Source: Mycolicibacterium sp. CR10 (lineage in GTDB: Bacteria > Actinomycetota > Actinomycetes > Mycobacteriales > Mycobacteriaceae). Taken from it: a stretch of 64,000 nucleotides of DNA. Positions 10,786 through 18,615 of this stretch are shown piece after piece. The first letter of the stretch is position 1. Every line of letters starts with the position of its first letter. The notes below the pieces were generated by a model that saw nothing but the letters and a program-made list of their open reading frames with translations, did no database searches and was not told the DNA's origin. Position numbers and translations under genes: made by a program. Location: assembly GCF_005222675.1 (NCBI RefSeq), contig NZ_STGE01000009.1, positions 248,001 to 312,000 of the forward strand, in the 5' to 3' direction.

Positions 10786-11295
10786 TCAGACTTGTGTGCG
10801 TTTGGGCAGCTTCCAGCCGGCGCGCGGGAAGTGGCAGGTGTAGCCGCTCGGGTAGCGCTCCAGGTAGTCCTGGTGCTCGGGCTCGGCCTCCCAGAAATCC
10901 GGTGCCGGGCTGACCGCGGTGACGACCTTGCCGGGCCACAACCCCGACGCGTCCACGTCGGCGATGGTGTCCAGCGCGACCTGGCGCTGGTCGTCGTCGA
11001 CGTAGAAGATCTCCGAGCGGTAGCTCGTCCCGACGTCATTGCCCTGCCGATCCTTGGTGGTCGGATCGTGGATCTGGAAGAAGAACTCGAGCAGCGCCCG
11101 GTAGTCGGTCTGCGCGGGGTCGTAGACGATCTCGATCGCCTCGGCATGTCCGGGATGGTTGCGGTAGGTCGGGTTGTCGTTCTTCCCGCCGGTGTATCCG
11201 ACCCGGGTCGATACGACGCCCGGCAGCTTGCGGATCAGATCCTGCATTCCCCAGAAGCAGCCGCCGGCCAGAACCGCTCGGTTGTAGTCGCTCAC
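10786..11295 (-). CDS. msrA: Peptide methionine-S-sulfoxide reductase MsrA
   Basis: 169-residue MsrA. The catalytic motif GCFWGMQDL places the nucleophilic Cys at residue 13. The family blocks [36 protein letters not shown] and [10 protein letters not shown] follow in order. It reduces the S-diastereomer of methionine sulfoxide in oxidised proteins, using thioredoxin-type reductant, in the cytosol. Its ATG overlaps the stop of msrB (ATGA), so both are made from one message and together cover both diastereomers. Confidence 0.95.
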   Translation of the reverse strand: MSDYNRAVLAGGCFWGMQDLIRKLPGVVSTRVGYTGGKNDNPTYRNHPGHAEAIEIVYDPAQTDYRALLEFFFQIHDPTTKDRQGNDVGTSYRSEIFYVDDDQRQVALDTIADVDASGLWPGKVVTAVSPAPDFWEAEPEHQDYLERYPSGYTCHFPRAGWKLPKRTQV

Positions 11296-11747
11296 GCTTG
11301 TTCCTTTCCGAAAAGTCTCTTGTACTCTGCATACCCCTGCGACTCCAGATCGTCGAGGTGGACGAACCGCAGCGCCGCGGAATTGATGCAGTAGCGCAGA
11401 CCGCCCTGCTCGCGGGGACCGTCCTTGAAGACGTGGCCGAGATGGCTGTCGCCGTGGGCCGAGCGCACCTCGGTGCGGGGCAGTAAGAGCTTGAAGTCAC
11501 GCTTCTGCACGACGTTGTCACCCTGGATCGGCCGGGTGAAGCTCGGCCAGCCGGAACCGCTCTCGAACTTGTCGACCGAGGCGAACAGCGGCTCACCCGA
11601 CACCACGTCGACGTAGATGCCCGGCTCATGGTTGTCCCAGTACTCGCCGGTGAAGGGTCGCTCGGTGCCGTTGCGTTGCGTCACGTGGTACTGCTCGGGT
11701 GACAGGGCGGCGACGGCCTCGGGATTCTTGTTGTACTGCTGTTTCAT
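11292..11747 (-). CDS. msrB: Peptide methionine-R-sulfoxide reductase MsrB
   Basis: 151-residue MsrB. Family blocks are [54 protein letters not shown] and the active site [11 protein letters not shown]. Cys120 is the only cysteine in the protein, so both zinc-binding CxxC pairs and a resolving cysteine are missing. It therefore belongs to the zinc-free class and must be recycled by a direct reductant or by forming an intermolecular disulfide. First gene of the msrB-msrA pair. Confidence 0.93.
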   Translation of the reverse strand: MKQQYNKNPEAVAALSPEQYHVTQRNGTERPFTGEYWDNHEPGIYVDVVSGEPLFASVDKFESGSGWPSFTRPIQGDNVVQKRDFKLLLPRTEVRSAHGDSHLGHVFKDGPREQGGLRYCINSAALRFVHLDDLESQGYAEYKRLFGKEQA

Positions 11748-11754
11748 AGTGCCG

Positions 11755-11760
11755 TTATAA
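11755..11760 (-). promoter_or_regulatory. -10 element of the msrB-msrA promoter
   Basis: TTATAA, unusually AT-rich here, with 7 bases to the msrB ATG. The message is predicted to be leaderless or nearly so. No good -35 hexamer is seen. Confidence 0.45.
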
Positions 11761-11814
11761 CCCCGTGGGCAGCGGTTTTAATCCCCAATGGGACACCGGC
11801 TCTAGGCTCGGGGG

Positions 11815-12234
11815 ATGCGTCTGCGTGCCGGGATGGTGACGGTCTGTGCCGTGTTCGCGACGGGTGCGGTACCGACGGCGACGGCGCAGCCGACCACGCC
11901 ACCGGTACCGGTAGCGGAGACGTTCGCCGGAACGCCTGCGCTGATGTTCGTCGACGAGCCGACGATCATCGATGCACACCCGATGCAGCCGCAGGCCTGG
12001 AGCCGGACCACCGACGAGCGCGTGGTGCGGCTGCATTTCACGACCGGAACTCCGCAGTGCTACGGGGTGAGCGCCACCGTCGAGGAGACCGCCGAGGCCG
12101 TGACCGTCGACCTGCGCAGCGGGACGCTGCCCCAGGCGGCCGACCGGGCCTGCATCATGATCGCGGTGTTCGGCGGCCTGGATGTACCGCTGCAGAACCC
12201 GCTGGGGTCGCGCCGCGTGCTGAGCGTGTCCTGA
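11815..12234 (+). CDS. Small secreted protein of unknown function
   Basis: 139-residue protein with a signal peptide: a basic MRLRAG start, a hydrophobic stretch to about residue 20, and an Ala-x-Ala site (ATA-QP) near residue 24. The mature part has two cysteines (about residues 82 and 113) that could form one disulfide, and no membrane segment. The C-terminal half alternates hydrophobic and polar residues as a beta-sandwich would. TAGGCT just before the ATG may be its -10. I do not recognise the family. Confidence 0.7.
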   Translation: MRLRAGMVTVCAVFATGAVPTATAQPTTPPVPVAETFAGTPALMFVDEPTIIDAHPMQPQAWSRTTDERVVRLHFTTGTPQCYGVSATVEETAEAVTVDLRSGTLPQAADRACIMIAVFGGLDVPLQNPLGSRRVLSVS

Positions 12235-12256
12235 CCCCGCTCTCGACAAGCGCGGG

Positions 12257-12270
12257 TAGAACGTGTTCTA
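12257..12270. promoter_or_regulatory. KstR-type operator
   Basis: TAGAAC-GT-GTTCTA, a perfect 6-2-6 palindrome matching the KstR consensus TnnAACnnGTTnnA of the mycobacterial cholesterol/lipid regulon. It ends 9 bases before the GTG start of the next gene, where it would block transcription start. Confidence 0.7.
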
Positions 12271-12279
12271 TTTTGCGGT

Positions 12280-12798
12280 GTGACGGCCAACACTTTCAGC
12301 CGCGACGAGCTCGTCGCGGCGTTCGCGGAGTTCGAGAAGACAGTCGACCGCGCGGCGCAGACCCGGGACTGGGATCCGTGGGTTGACCAGTACTCCGACG
12401 ACATCCTCTACATCGAGCACGCGGCGGGAACGATGCGCGGCCGCGAGGAGGTTCGGCCCTGGATCTGGGACACCATGGAGACCTTCCCCGGCAGCTACAT
12501 GACGTCGTTCCCGGCGCTGTGGAAGGTCTACGACGAGGCGACCGCACGCGTCATCTGCGAACTCGACAACCCGATGCGCGACCCGGGGGACGGCACCATC
12601 ATCAGCGCCACCAACATCTCGATCGTCACCTACGCCGGTGACGGGAAGTGGCGGCGCCAGGAGGACATCTACAACCCGCTGAGGTTCGTCAAGGCGACGG
12701 TGAAGTGGTGCAGGAAGGCCCAGGAGCTCGGCACGCTGCCCGACGTGGCCGCCGAGTGGATGGCCAAATTCGGCCCCGGCGGTCGGGGAGCCGTGTGA
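12280..12798 (+). CDS. NTF2-like/SnoaL-type protein (Rv0138-like)
   Basis: 172-residue protein with an NTF2/SnoaL alpha+beta barrel pattern: a long N-terminal helix (DELVAAFAEFEKTVDRAAQ), WDPWVDQYSDDILYIEHAAG, a REEVRPWIWDTM helix, then alternating strands. This fold includes ketosteroid isomerases and polyketide cyclases; the catalytic residues cannot be assigned by eye. GTG start sits 9 bases after a KstR box. Its stop overlaps the start of the 3-beta-HSD-like gene (GTGA). The pair matches Rv0138-Rv0139 in order. Confidence 0.75.
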   Translation: MTANTFSRDELVAAFAEFEKTVDRAAQTRDWDPWVDQYSDDILYIEHAAGTMRGREEVRPWIWDTMETFPGSYMTSFPALWKVYDEATARVICELDNPMRDPGDGTIISATNISIVTYAGDGKWRRQEDIYNPLRFVKATVKWCRKAQELGTLPDVAAEWMAKFGPGGRGAV

Positions 12799-13835
12799 CG
12801 TCTCTGGTGATCGGCGCCAACGGGTACCTCGGCAGCCACGTCACCCGCCAGCTCGTCGAGAGCGGGGAAGACGTCCGGGTGATGGTGCGCGAGAGCGCTG
12901 TGACGTCCGGCAACACCGTCGGCATCGACGATCTGCCGGTGACCCGGTTCGTGGGCGACATCGGGAATTCCGAGGTGTTGCGCCAGGCGATGACCGGCTG
13001 CGACGTCGTGTACTACTGCGTCGTCGACACGCGTGGCTGGCTGCGCGATCCCGCGCCGCTGTTCCGCACCAACGTCGAGGGCACCCGCAACGTCCTCGAC
13101 GTCGCCGTGGAACCCGCGGTGGCGGCGGGCTTGACGAAGTTCGTCTTCACGAGCAGCTACGTGACGGTCGGGCGCCGGCGCGGCCGAGTCGCCAGCGAAT
13201 CCGATGTCATCGGCGCCGGTGATCTGAAGAGGCTCACCCCCTACGTCCGGTCACGGGTGCAGGCCGAGAACCTGGTGATGGAGTACGCGCGCGATCGCGG
13301 GCTGCCCGCGGTGGCAATGTGTGTGTCCACGACCTACGGCGCCGGTGACTGGGGCCGCACCCCGCATGGCGCGATCATCGCCGGCGCGGCATTTCAGAAG
13401 CTGCCGTTCGTGATGGGTGGCATCGAGTTGGAGGCGGTAGGGGTCGACGACGCTGCGCGTGCCATGGTGCTCGCGGCGGAGAAGGGCCGCGTCGGTGAGC
13501 GCTACCTGATCTCGGAGAAGATGATTTCCAACACCGACGTGGTGCGCATCGCCGCCGACGCGGTGGGCGTGCCCCCGCCGACGAAGACGATTCCGCTCGC
13601 GCTGTCCTACGCGATGGCGGCGCTGGGTAGCGCCAAGGCCCGGCTGAAAGGCACCGACGAGCGCCTGTCGCTGGACTCGCTGCGCCTGATGCGTGCCGAA
13701 GCGCCGGTGGACTGCAGCAAGGCGAAGCGCGAATTGAGTTGGGAGCCACGACCCGTCGAGGAGGCCATCGGCGAGGCGGCAAAGTTCTGGGTCGGTCTGC
13801 GCAACGCCAAACGGGCGAGCAGGTCCGCAGGCTGA
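12795..13835 (+). CDS. NAD-dependent epimerase/3-beta-HSD-like oxidoreductase (Rv0139-like)
   Basis: 346-residue extended short-chain dehydrogenase. The nucleotide-binding motif is VIGANGYLGSHVTRQL at the N-terminus, followed by FVGDIGN and the VEGTRNVLD segment. The active-site region reads FTSSYVTVG and later YVRSRVQAEN, i.e. Tyr-x3-Arg in place of the usual Tyr-x3-Lys. The C-terminus resembles 3-beta-hydroxysteroid dehydrogenase/isomerase and dihydroflavonol reductase relatives. Translationally coupled to the NTF2-like gene and probably under the same KstR-type operator, so a steroid or lipid substrate is plausible. Confidence 0.78.
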   Translation: MTSLVIGANGYLGSHVTRQLVESGEDVRVMVRESAVTSGNTVGIDDLPVTRFVGDIGNSEVLRQAMTGCDVVYYCVVDTRGWLRDPAPLFRTNVEGTRNVLDVAVEPAVAAGLTKFVFTSSYVTVGRRRGRVASESDVIGAGDLKRLTPYVRSRVQAENLVMEYARDRGLPAVAMCVSTTYGAGDWGRTPHGAIIAGAAFQKLPFVMGGIELEAVGVDDAARAMVLAAEKGRVGERYLISEKMISNTDVVRIAADAVGVPPPTKTIPLALSYAMAALGSAKARLKGTDERLSLDSLRLMRAEAPVDCSKAKRELSWEPRPVEEAIGEAAKFWVGLRNAKRASRSAG

Positions 13836-13898
13836 ACGCCGCGCCGCGGTGCGTTCAGCGGCTACCCGCCCAGCCGTCGTGGGATTACCGTCGATGGG

Positions 13899-14717
13899 GT
13901 GAGCGACAAACTGCGCGTCGACCTCCACGGCGCTCCCGCCACGATGCTGGCCACGCTGTACGCCAAGGCGCTCGACGCCGACGCACCGAAATCGCTCCTG
14001 CACGACACCTACGCCAGGGACATCGTCGACCGCATCGACTACAACTGGGCCGCGACGACGATCACCGCGAAGAACGCCCCGTCGGTGACTTTACGGTCGG
14101 CGCACTTCGACAACTGGACGCGTCAGTTTCTGAGGCTGCATCCGGACGCCGTGGTGCTGCATCTGGGCTGCGGGCTCGACAGTAGGTTCCTACGGGTGGC
14201 ACCAGGCCCTGGAATCGACTGGTATGACGTGGATTATCCCGAGGTGATCGCACTCCGGGAGCGCTTCTATCCACCGCACCCGAAGCACCACGTCGTCGCG
14301 GCGTCGGTGACCGACCCGGCCTGGCCGGCCGAAATCCCCGACGGCCGGCCCACTTTGATGGTGGCCGAGGGGCTGACCATGTACCTCGACCAAGACGACG
14401 GAATCGCACTGCTGCGCCGGATCGTCGACCGGTTTCCCTCCGGGGAAATGCAATTCGATGCGTTCAACTGGCTGGGGATCAAGACGCAGTGGAGCAACGC
14501 GGTGGTCCGCCGGTCTGGATCGACGCTCTACTGGGCGATCAACGGACCGTACGATATCTTGGCCGCGGTGCCGGGAACCCGGCTGCTGCAATGGGTTCCG
14601 GTGTTCGAGGTGGACGCGTTCACCCGCATCGGGGGTGGCTACCGGCTGATGGCCGCGGTGATGAACCGGATCCCCGGCGCCCGCACCATGGCGCAGTTCC
14701 ACCGTTACGCCTACTGA
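13899..14717 (+). CDS. LCMT/TcmP-type S-adenosylmethionine methyltransferase
   Basis: 272-residue member of the leucine carboxyl methyltransferase/TcmP family. Motif I is VVLHLGCGLDSRFLRV with the acidic DWYDVDYPEVIALRERFY next, and the GRPTLMVAEGLTMYLDQDD segment is the family hallmark. Mycobacteria carry many paralogues (Rv0145/Rv0146 type) with undefined acceptors. GTG start at 13899. Its stop overlaps the convergent DUF4262 gene by 7 bases. Confidence 0.82.
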   Translation: MSDKLRVDLHGAPATMLATLYAKALDADAPKSLLHDTYARDIVDRIDYNWAATTITAKNAPSVTLRSAHFDNWTRQFLRLHPDAVVLHLGCGLDSRFLRVAPGPGIDWYDVDYPEVIALRERFYPPHPKHHVVAASVTDPAWPAEIPDGRPTLMVAEGLTMYLDQDDGIALLRRIVDRFPSGEMQFDAFNWLGIKTQWSNAVVRRSGSTLYWAINGPYDILAAVPGTRLLQWVPVFEVDAFTRIGGGYRLMAAVMNRIPGARTMAQFHRYAY

Positions 14718-15184
14718 CGATCCGCATTCGTGCGACGGACCCCGAGCACCGGTTGCCGCCGCAGCCCGTCGCAGAACGACGCCGACCACGGCCATCGGCC
14801 CCGCCCGTCGGCCCACACCAGCTGAACGGCCCGGATCGGTGCCTGCGCATGGGTGACTGCCCAGCCCATGTGCACATCGGGGTGGTCCACCTCCACGAAC
14901 TCGACCCATGGCCCCTGCGTGACCTTCAGCCGGCCTCCCGGCGTCAGGTCCGATCCGCCGAGCGCCTCGCGGGCCACCGCGTTGAGCAACCGCACCGCGC
15001 GCGGCGGGGACACGCTCGTCACGAGCAGTTCGGGCCTGCCCCAGTCGTGCAGGCCCACCGTGTAGGCGAACGGTGTGCGGTCCTCCACGTACTGCACCGT
15101 CCACCCCTTCGTGAGCATCTGGGACCTCAGCAGGTCCAGGTAGTCCTGCCGAGTTGCCGTCGGGTGATCGCACAACCAACACAT
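14711..15184 (-). CDS. DUF4262 domain protein
   Basis: 157-residue protein matching DUF4262: MCWLCDHP at the start (a Cys-x2-Cys pair), WTVQYVEDRTPFAYTVGLHDWGRPELLV in the middle, and VHMGWAVTHAQAPIRAVQLVWAD near the end. The function of this domain is unknown. I start at the ATG at 15184; the frame is open to 15262 but the extension looks non-coding. It diverges from the FAD oxidoreductase gene. Confidence 0.75.
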   Translation of the reverse strand: MCWLCDHPTATRQDYLDLLRSQMLTKGWTVQYVEDRTPFAYTVGLHDWGRPELLVTSVSPPRAVRLLNAVAREALGGSDLTPGGRLKVTQGPWVEFVEVDHPDVHMGWAVTHAQAPIRAVQLVWADGRGRWPWSASFCDGLRRQPVLGVRRTNADRQ

Positions 15185-15249
15185 GGCGATCAGCCTGCCC
15201 CGGGGCACCGACATTTCGGTGTCGGCCCAGGTGCTGCCACAATCTGTCG

Positions 15250-16644
15250 GTGTCCAGCACAACGTCCGACCCCGGCCCGGTCAACGGCCAGGTATCGCAC
15301 TGGTTCGACGGCCTCCCGCCGGCCCGACCCCCGCTACCCGGCAGCCGGGACGCCGACGTCTGCATCGTGGGGGCCGGCTACACCGGTCTGTGGACCGCCT
15401 ACTACCTCAAACGTGCCGACCCGTCGTTGCGCATCGTTGTCCTCGAGTCCCGGTTCGCCGGGTTCGGCGCGTCGGGGCGTAACGGTGGCTGGCTGTCGGG
15501 CCTCGTTCCCGGCGACCGCCACCGGATGGCGCAGCAGTACGGGCGCGACGGTGTACTCGCCTGGCAGCGCGCCCTCAACGAGGCCGTCGACGAGGTGATC
15601 GACGTCGCGGCCCGCGAGAGCATCGACGCCGGCATCGTGAAGGGGGGCACTCTCGAGGTCGCCCGCAACCCCGCGCAGGCCAGGCGGCTGGCCGCGGCGA
15701 TGGAGGCCGAACGCCAGTGGGAGGTCGACGGTATCGAATCCCTCACCAAAGCTGATGCCGCCCAAAGGATTCAGCTCGACGGGGTGATCGCCGCCTACCA
15801 CAACCCGCACTGCGCCCGGATCCAGCCGGCACTGCTGGCCCGCGGCCTCGCGGACACCGTCGAGCGGCTCGGCGTCGACATCTACGAACGGTCCCCGGTC
15901 ACCGAGATCGCCGCGGGGCGCGCGACCACGCCGTCGGGCACGGTCAGCGCCTCGGTGGTGCTGCGCGCCACCGAGGGTTTCACCGCCCGGCTGCCCGGCC
16001 TGAAACGCCGGTGGTTGCCGATGAACAGCTCGATGATCGCCACCGACCCGATCCCCGCGTCGCTCTGGGACACCATCGGCTGGCAGGGCAGAGAAACCCT
16101 CGGCGACACCGCCCACGGGTTCTTCTACGCCCAGCGCACCGTCGACGACCGGATCGCCATCGGCGGCCGCAGCGTGCCCTACCGCTTCGCCTCCAGGATC
16201 GACCGTGACGGCCGGGTGCCCGAACGCACCATCTCCCATCTGAGTGCGACGCTGCACGCCGTGCTGCCCCAGGTCGCCGGAGTGCCCATCGCCCACGCCT
16301 GGTGCGGGGTGCTGGCGGTGCCGCGGGACTGGGAGGCAGGAGTGGACTTCGACAGGGCCAGCGGGCTCGGCTGGGCCGGCGGGTACGTCGGGCACGGTGT
16401 GACCGCCACCAACCTCGCGGCGCGCACCCTCACCGATCTGGTCCTCAAGCGCCACAGCCCGTTGACCGCGCTGCCGTGGGTCGGTCACCGCTCGGCGAAC
16501 TGGGAGCCCGAACCGCTGCGCTGGCTGGGCGTGCGCGGGATGTACCTGGCCTACAAGGCGGCCGACTGGCATGAGGCGCGGGGCACCAGAGGCACCTCCC
16601 CGATCGCCGTCGTGGCCGACAAGATCGCAGGACGCCCGCACTGA
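15250..16644 (+). CDS. FAD-dependent amine/amino-acid oxidoreductase (DAO family)
   Basis: 464-residue flavoprotein. VCIVGAGYTGLWTAYYL binds the FAD ADP moiety and GFGASGRNGGWLSG is the second flavin contact typical of gamma-glutamylputrescine oxidase-like members. A C-terminal GGYVGHGVTATNLAARTL closes the flavin pocket. The substrate is probably a primary or secondary amine but cannot be read from sequence. GTG at 15250 is chosen over the upstream frame because family members start shortly before a SHWFDGLP segment. Confidence 0.82.
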   Translation: MSSTTSDPGPVNGQVSHWFDGLPPARPPLPGSRDADVCIVGAGYTGLWTAYYLKRADPSLRIVVLESRFAGFGASGRNGGWLSGLVPGDRHRMAQQYGRDGVLAWQRALNEAVDEVIDVAARESIDAGIVKGGTLEVARNPAQARRLAAAMEAERQWEVDGIESLTKADAAQRIQLDGVIAAYHNPHCARIQPALLARGLADTVERLGVDIYERSPVTEIAAGRATTPSGTVSASVVLRATEGFTARLPGLKRRWLPMNSSMIATDPIPASLWDTIGWQGRETLGDTAHGFFYAQRTVDDRIAIGGRSVPYRFASRIDRDGRVPERTISHLSATLHAVLPQVAGVPIAHAWCGVLAVPRDWEAGVDFDRASGLGWAGGYVGHGVTATNLAARTLTDLVLKRHSPLTALPWVGHRSANWEPEPLRWLGVRGMYLAYKAADWHEARGTRGTSPIAVVADKIAGRPH

Positions 16645-16692
16645 GAACCGCGCCGGGGATTGCCTCGGCGACCCCGGGCGTTGAATGGGGAC

Positions 16693-17067
16693 ATGACCGA
16701 CCGACAACCTCATGAACCCTCTGCGGCGCATCCGATCACGATCGAACCGACCGGCGCCCGCGTCACCGTGCACATCAACGGGGACATCATCGCCGAGACG
16801 GACGGTGCCCTGACCTTGCGGGAGGCCAGCTACCCGGGGGTGCAGTACATCCCGATCGCCGACGTGCTCGCACAGTTGACCCGAAGCGACACCGAGACGT
16901 ACTGCCCCTACAAGGGCGACGCCAGCTACTACCACGTGGTGACCGCCCACGGCGACACCGTCGACGACGCGGTGTGGACCTACGAGCAGCCCTACCCCGC
17001 GGTGGCCGCGATCGCAGGTCACGTGGCGTTCTACCCGGACAAAGCCGATGTCAGGGTGGCCACCTAG
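16693..17067 (+). CDS. DUF427 domain protein (Rv0140-like)
   Basis: 124-residue DUF427 protein. The hallmark is PGVQYIPIADV followed by TYCPYKGDASYYHV, with conserved Cys-Pro-Tyr-Lys-Gly, and WTYEQPYPAVAAIAGHVAFYPDKADV. The domain has a compact beta fold and no assigned biochemical role. ATG at 16693 has gaatgggga in front. It directly precedes the glycosylase-like gene, as Rv0140 is close to Rv0142 in M. tuberculosis. Confidence 0.85.
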   Translation: MTDRQPHEPSAAHPITIEPTGARVTVHINGDIIAETDGALTLREASYPGVQYIPIADVLAQLTRSDTETYCPYKGDASYYHVVTAHGDTVDDAVWTYEQPYPAVAAIAGHVAFYPDKADVRVAT

Positions 17068-17076
17068 GCTGACGGC

Positions 17077-17988
17077 GTGCCCAGCTCGGCCACCGTGGTC
17101 TTCGACGGACCCGCCAGTCCGCGCCTGACGCTGTCGCCACTGCGCCGCGGCCGGGGTGACCCGTGCTATCACGACGAAGCCGACGGGGCGATCTGGCGTA
17201 CCAGCCTGATGGCCAGCGGCCCGGTGACCGCCCGCATCCAGCGGGGAGCCACTGACACCGTGGACTGTGAAGCCTGGGGTCCGGGCGCGGTCGAGTTCAC
17301 CGACACACTGCCGGCACTGCTGGGGGCCGACGACGACGTGTCCGGATTCGACCCCCAGGAGCCGACGATCGCCGCGGCCCACCGCCGGTCTCCGCACCTG
17401 CGGCTCGGCCGTACCGGCCGGGTGCTGGAGGCGCTGATACCCGCCGTACTCGAGCAGCGGGTCTACGGCACCGACGCCCGGCGCGCGTGGCGCAGGCTGG
17501 TCACCCAATACGGTGCTCCGGCGCCGGGGCCCGCACCGGAGCACCTGCGGGTGCCGCCGTCCCCGGACGCCTGGCGGCGGATCCCGTCGTGGGAGTTCCA
17601 CCTGGCCAACGTCGATCCCGGCCGGGCCCGCACGATCGTGGGGTGTGCCCAGCGTGCCGACGCCCTGGAACGGCTTGTGGCCCGCTCCTCGGAGTCGGCG
17701 CGGACCGGGCTGATGACGTTGCCCGGGGTGGGGGAGTGGACCGCCGCCGAGACCGCGCAGCGGGCGTTCGGAGATGCCGACGCGCTGTCGGTCGGTGACT
17801 ACCATCTGGCGAAGGTGGTGGGCTGGAGCCTGCTCGGGCACCCGATCGACGATGCGGGGATGGTCGAGTTGCTCGAGCCGCTGCGTCCGCACCGGCACCG
17901 GGCCGTACGGCTGCTTGAAGTCAGTGGGCTGGCCACGAAGCCCCGGTTCGGCCCGCGGGCGCCGATCCCGCGCCTCGCCGATATGTGA
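17077..17988 (+). CDS. HhH-GPD DNA glycosylase-like protein (Rv0142-like, AlkA-related)
   Basis: 303-residue protein with a helix-hairpin-helix GPD domain in its C-terminal half. The hairpin is LMTLPGVGEWTAAETAQRAF, followed by GDADALSVGDYHLAK with the Asp that is catalytic in AlkA-type base-excision glycosylases. An earlier LIPAVLEQRVYGTDARRAW helix matches the glycosylase core. The N-terminal 110 residues form a beta-rich domain like that of AlkA. Predicted role: removal of alkylated bases. GTG start 9 bases after the DUF427 stop, so likely co-transcribed. Confidence 0.78.
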   Translation: MPSSATVVFDGPASPRLTLSPLRRGRGDPCYHDEADGAIWRTSLMASGPVTARIQRGATDTVDCEAWGPGAVEFTDTLPALLGADDDVSGFDPQEPTIAAAHRRSPHLRLGRTGRVLEALIPAVLEQRVYGTDARRAWRRLVTQYGAPAPGPAPEHLRVPPSPDAWRRIPSWEFHLANVDPGRARTIVGCAQRADALERLVARSSESARTGLMTLPGVGEWTAAETAQRAFGDADALSVGDYHLAKVVGWSLLGHPIDDAGMVELLEPLRPHRHRAVRLLEVSGLATKPRFGPRAPIPRLADM

Positions 17989-18059
17989 CGTGCTGCACCC
18001 GTGATTACCTGGCTGTACACCCGGGTACACACGACGCGAGACAAGCGAAGGAGCTGAAC

Positions 18060-18608
18060 ATGACGTCATTTACCGTGCCCGGAATGTCCACCAAGGATGG
18101 TGCCGAGGTTGCCGAGCTGCTGCAGAAGGCGCTCAGCCGGTACAACGACCTGCACCTGACCCTCAAGCACGTTCACTGGAATGTGGTGGGCCCGAACTTC
18201 ATTGGCGTGCACGAGATGATCGATCCGCAGGTCGAGCTGGTCCGCGGGTACGCCGACGAAGTCGCCGAGCGTATCGCCGCGCTGGGAACGTCTCCGCTCG
18301 GCACCCCCGGAGCCATCATCAACGACCGCACCTGGGACGACTACTCGGTCAACCGCGACACCGTGCTGGCGCACCTGGCCGCGCTGAACCTGGTCTACAA
18401 CGGTGTCGTCGAGGACACCCGCAAGAGCATCGAGCGTCTCGGCGACCTCGACCCGGTGTCCGAGGACATGCTGATCGGCCATGCGGGTGAGCTGGAGAAG
18501 TTCCAGTGGTTCGTGCGTGCACATCTGGAGAACGCGGGCGGCGAACTCGTCACCGACGGCGCCACCACCGAGAAGTCGGCCGCGAGGAAGGCCAAGAAGA
18601 AGGCCTAG
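18060..18608 (+). CDS. dps: Dps, DNA-protecting ferritin-like protein
   Basis: 182-residue Dps, close to M. smegmatis Dps1. The signature LHLTLKHVHWNVVGPNFIGVH contains inter-subunit ferroxidase residues, followed by GYADEVAERI with its acidic ligand. The lysine-rich tail KSAARKAKKKA binds DNA non-specifically. It forms a dodecamer that oxidises and stores iron with peroxide and compacts DNA. The ATG at 18060 follows gaaggag (18047-18053), one of the best ribosome-binding sites in the window. Upstream GGGTA at 18023 could be a SigF-type -10, but the -35 is weak. Confidence 0.95.
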   Translation: MTSFTVPGMSTKDGAEVAELLQKALSRYNDLHLTLKHVHWNVVGPNFIGVHEMIDPQVELVRGYADEVAERIAALGTSPLGTPGAIINDRTWDDYSVNRDTVLAHLAALNLVYNGVVEDTRKSIERLGDLDPVSEDMLIGHAGELEKFQWFVRAHLENAGGELVTDGATTEKSAARKAKKKA

Positions 18609-18615
18609 TAGCGGG

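Noticed and set aside
18014..18031. GTAC-ACCCGG-GTAC repeat upstream of dps as an operator
   Set aside because: Arms are only four bases and coincide with a possible SigF-type -10, so evidence is too weak to list.
15334..18069. 911-codon open frame on the minus strand
   Set aside because: It runs antisense through four well-supported genes; composition is that of a GC-bias shadow and it lacks family motifs.
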